Assembly (NCBI GenBank): GCA_002104945.1
Contig: MCFH01000122.1
Span: 1 to 36,877 of the forward strand
Origin: Piromyces finnis
Taxonomy: Eukaryota > Neocallimastigomycota > Neocallimastigomycetes > Neocallimastigales > Neocallimastigaceae
Length of the DNA stretch: 36,877 nt
Direction: 5' to 3'
Shown here: positions 34,470-36,877 of the stretch, one piece after another
Position numbering within the stretch: the stretch's first letter is position 1
Layout of the letters: each line of letters opens with the position of its first letter
Notes under the pieces: model-generated
Told to the model about the DNA's origin: nothing
What the model saw: only the letters and a program-made list of their open reading frames with translations
The model's database searches: none
Program-made: the position numbers and the translations under genes

Positions 34470-36074
34470 TTATGAGGTAATACTGAGCTCGTCTGCAATT
34501 GAAAAAGCAGTTGAAGTAAACTCTTTGGAAAGTTCATCTGTAGAAACATTAGGATCGTTGAATTTTGCTGAAAGTATTTGGAATTTATTATGACTGAGAA
34601 TAGATTCCTTTTCCTCAATACATTTTAATCTATTCCATTTCAGAATTTTCTCAGGAACATTAAAGTCATTAGAAAAATCTTCCATAGGAATAATTTTACC
34701 ATTAATAAGAAGTGGCTTATGGTCTGATATTGGATAATAATTATTTATAAATGATCCTGAGTGAATAAGATCTTTCATCTTCGAATTGATAAGAGCATGG
34801 TCAATGTCGGAAGATTGATCACCTCGAGTCCAAGAGATAGTAGACCCTCTAAGCGGAAGAATTTCCCAATCTCCTAATCCATTAGTTGATAACCAGTTGG
34901 ATAATTTTACTTTAGACATATTAAAATCACCAACAAGAATCGATGGATGGGATGAATGAGTTTGTAACCACAAGCGAACTTCTAACTTTGCATGATCAAC
35001 ATAGATGTTGTGATGACTATGAGGCATATAAACATTTCCAATCGAGCATTTGAATCTATTCCAGAGACTAAAAGTATAAATAGAAATAATATACTTTCCA
35101 GAGAAGTTTTCAAGTGAGGCTTGACACGAATTGTGAAAACCTAAATATAAACCTCTCATTCCAGGAACTGATTCGTCGGCTTTCTTGAAAAAATGTCTAT
35201 AGTTTCGCAAAGTAACACGACAAGGATAATCTGTATTCGAACCAGAACCATTACCAGTTTCTTGGAAACATAAAAATAATGGTTTGAAAATAGCTGTGAA
35301 ATAGCTAATACTATCTCTCTTTTCGTGATTCCACCCATTGGTGTTCCAACTAAGACAAAAAGAAAAGTTATCAGGCTTGTTGGATGAGGAAGAATCGTTG
35401 CTATTATTACTATTATTAAAGTCATCATTATTAATGGATGATGCATCAGAGGAATAAGTAGAACTATTACTAGATGGCTGTGAAACTGAAGAACTATCAA
35501 CTATTGAACTGTTATCAGAGTTGATAGAGCTATTAGAATTAATTGTTGAATGTTGAGATTGAAATTGTGTTTGCTGTAGATCTGGAATATTTTCATGATG
35601 GGAAACTTGTTGAAGATCCTGTTGAAGATCTTGTTGAAGATCGGATTGTTGATGAGATTGTTGAACTGATTGTTGAAGTGATTGTTGAATTGAAAGTTGA
35701 TGTTTATTAGAAACTAAAATTTTACGTTTGAGTGTGGAAAAAGTGTATTTGTGATTCCTTCTACTACGAGCTGAAAAGGAAATTGAGGTAACTGAAAGTT
35801 TCTTCTTTAACATGTGTAAGATTTTAATACAATCTTTCGATGAACCATGAACCTTGACTAAGAAAAAGTGATCATTGAAAGTCTGAAAATATTTAACACT
35901 AATAACTGAATTAAATTTATCTTCTAGAATAACCTCGAGTTTTTCCCATAGCATATTTACTGACCGTGATCGAATACCACGGATAAAGAAGGAGCGAATA
36001 TCATCTAAGGGGATACCATAAGACCGGGTACCACGTCTGATATAATTCTTATCTTTAATATAAAGGACTGACAT
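34470..36074 (-). CDS. LINE N-terminal region and APE endonuclease (534 aa)
   Basis: The start ATG at 36074 is preceded by an in-frame stop. Residues 1-120 are basic and may bind RNA (ORF1-like; not firmly identified). Residues about 125-235 are a low-complexity linker: LQQ/HQQ repeats, then Ser/Asn. From residue 240 an exonuclease-endonuclease-phosphatase fold is complete: WNTNGW (243-248), catalytic Glu272 in CFQETG, GNVYMPHS, VGDFNM with Asp383 and Asn385, SDIDHAL (Asp425, His426) and SDHKPLL (Asp451, His452). All active-site positions are intact, so this domain should be able to nick target DNA. The frame stops at TAA 34470-34472, directly where comparable elements continue into the RT. 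Confidence 0.9.
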   Translation of the reverse strand: MSVLYIKDKNYIRRGTRSYGIPLDDIRSFFIRGIRSRSVNMLWEKLEVILEDKFNSVISVKYFQTFNDHFFLVKVHGSSKDCIKILHMLKKKLSVTSISFSARSRRNHKYTFSTLKRKILVSNKHQLSIQQSLQQSVQQSHQQSDLQQDLQQDLQQVSHHENIPDLQQTQFQSQHSTINSNSSINSDNSSIVDSSSVSQPSSNSSTYSSDASSINNDDFNNSNNSNDSSSSNKPDNFSFCLSWNTNGWNHEKRDSISYFTAIFKPLFLCFQETGNGSGSNTDYPCRVTLRNYRHFFKKADESVPGMRGLYLGFHNSCQASLENFSGKYIISIYTFSLWNRFKCSIGNVYMPHSHHNIYVDHAKLEVRLWLQTHSSHPSILVGDFNMSKVKLSNWLSTNGLGDWEILPLRGSTISWTRGDQSSDIDHALINSKMKDLIHSGSFINNYYPISDHKPLLINGKIIPMEDFSNDFNVPEKILKWNRLKCIEEKESILSHNKFQILSAKFNDPNVSTDELSKEFTSTAFSIADELSITS

Positions 36075-36478
36075 GATAATAAATTCTAATTAAAAATATT
36101 GAATATAAAATAAATACTAATAAAAATTATAAATATAACGTATATGGAAAAAAATCTGTCTCTCTCTCTCTTCTTAAAAGTACTGGATAGTACAAAAATT
36201 GTTACGATGCTTTGTTTAAAGTTTCTTTTTTTTTTTTGAATTCTAGTTGTTAACTTTTTTTAAAAATTCTGGTTTTGGTTTGTTGTTAGTAAATTCGATT
36301 CGCTTTTTGACACTAAACTTGTTTGACTTTACTTATCATTAAATATTTAAATTTGTAAAAATTTGAATCAATAATGTCGACACCAGAAAGCTTGTGAATA
36401 GTATTTTTACATGATGTAGAGTGAATCAGTCTCTTACAAGAAACAATACAACAATAGCTACATAAATATAAAAATACA
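36075..36478. other. LINE 5' region or flanking sequence
   Basis: Upstream of the LINE start codon. It contains a pyrimidine-rich CTCTCTCTCTC tract (about 36158-36171) and a T run near 36230. The 5' boundary of the element cannot be set from this copy alone. No gene was recognised. Confidence 0.5.
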
Positions 36479-36778
36479 ATGCAAATGCTAAAGTTGACTA
36501 CATTGGATTCTTACAAGAGAAGAGTAGTACTACAAGAATACATGAATAAAAGAAAAAATACAGCAACAAAATGTATTACTCTTCTAATTAAATACTATAC
36601 AAACTTACCTGAATATCAAACATTCAACTTATTCATCAAATACTTAAATTCGATGGATAAATGTTTTTTAATCGCTCAGTACCATGAGCTTAGTCCTAAT
36701 AATTTTCCCTTAAATACTAACCAAGCATCCATTGCGCAATACTTGGATTTAATTCTTCCTACTCTCTCAGTACCATAA
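36479..36778 (+). CDS. Hypothetical 99-aa protein
   Basis: ATG at 36479 to a TAA at 36776-36778, lying between the 5' side of one LINE and the 3' end of the next. The composition looks more protein-like than neighbouring frames: mixed Leu/Lys/Tyr/Gln, a basic stretch (YKRRVVLQEYMNKRKN) and no low-complexity runs. I do not recognise a family, signal peptide or helix pair. It could be a small or truncated host gene, an exon, or a chance frame in the LINE 5' region read backwards. Confidence 0.28.
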   Translation: MQMLKLTTLDSYKRRVVLQEYMNKRKNTATKCITLLIKYYTNLPEYQTFNLFIKYLNSMDKCFLIAQYHELSPNNFPLNTNQASIAQYLDLILPTLSVP

Positions 36779-36806
36779 GCATGAGTAGACCCCCTTGAGA
36801 AACTAC

Positions 36807-36815
<9 letters not shown>

Positions 36816-36847
<32 letters not shown>

Positions 36848-36877
36848 GGCATCAAATATTTTAAACTTTATTATTAA
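36816..36877 (-). mobile_element. 3' end of a second copy of the same LINE (cut by window edge)
   Basis: 29 T followed by 33 bases identical to positions 31259-31291 of the first LINE, same orientation. This is a poly(A) tail plus terminal 3' UTR; the rest lies beyond the window. The perfect match over the visible part suggests a young insertion. Confidence 0.85.

Larger units (their letters stand above)
31218..36170 (-). mobile_element. LINE retrotransposon, near full length
   Basis: Minus-strand non-LTR element. From 5' to 3' it has a 5' region before 36074 (true 5' end not resolved), a frame with N-terminal region and APE endonuclease (36074-34470), an RT frame (34406-31500), a 3' UTR (31499-31259) and a 41-base poly(A) tail seen as T on the plus strand (31218-31258). 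Separate EN, RT and CCHC-type knuckle, with no RNase H seen, fit the R1/Tad/Jockey-type APE LINE groups. Base composition is less AT-biased than the flanks. No convincing target-site duplication was found because the 5' boundary is unclear. Confidence 0.92.

Overview
The window is nuclear eukaryotic DNA: very AT-rich, with long A/T homopolymers and microsatellites, short GT-AG introns, Asn/Ser-rich proteins and a fungal-type LINE. Protein content (39-residue ankyrin repeats, class C seven-helix receptors with beta-helix ectodomains, a bacterial-type PEP-synthase-like relic) points to an anaerobic gut fungus (Neocallimastigomycota: Piromyces, Neocallimastix, Anaeromyces and relatives). This is inference; Dictyostelium-like AT-rich genomes are the main alternative.

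Layout: (1) 1-1263, minus strand: a bestrophin-type chloride channel whose C-terminus lies off the left edge. (2) 3262-4842, minus: a decayed PEP-synthase/rifampicin-phosphotransferase-like pseudogene with two homopolymer frameshifts and a large internal deletion. (3) 6793-8463, plus: an intronless ankyrin protein of 13 repeats, each exactly 39 residues. (4) 9652-15500, minus: a 19-exon gene I assembled by hand (1300 aa) with five MATH domains, an SH3 domain and a Pro/Gln-rich tail. Each MATH domain is encoded by the same three-exon cassette with the same intron phases. (5) 17376-23995 and 24943-31192, plus: two tandem 23-exon genes, each 1184 aa by my splice model. They encode a signal peptide, a long right-handed beta-helix-like ectodomain, a Cys-rich EGF-like module and a class C GPCR-like seven-helix domain. 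(6) 31218 to at least 36074, minus: a LINE retrotransposon (N-terminal region, APE endonuclease, reverse transcriptase, zinc knuckle, poly(A) tail), with one in-frame stop between endonuclease and RT. Two decayed LINE 3' ends lie between the two receptor genes, and the 3' end of another copy starts at the right edge.

The genes do not form a pathway. The most interesting content is the receptor pair and the MATH/SH3 gene. The receptors appear to be surface proteins in which a beta-helix adhesin-like ectodomain replaces the Venus-flytrap sensor of classical class C receptors. The two copies are a mosaic: long stretches, introns included, are almost identical, and two internal tracts are sharply diverged (part of the ectodomain, and TM3-TM5). 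That suggests gene conversion or recombination with another paralogue. LINE 3' ends lie close downstream of both receptor genes, in the same orientation, so LINE sequence may have contributed to the duplication.

Splice models were built by eye. Each gives a total coding length divisible by three, with compatible phases and GT-AG ends throughout, but there is no transcript support.
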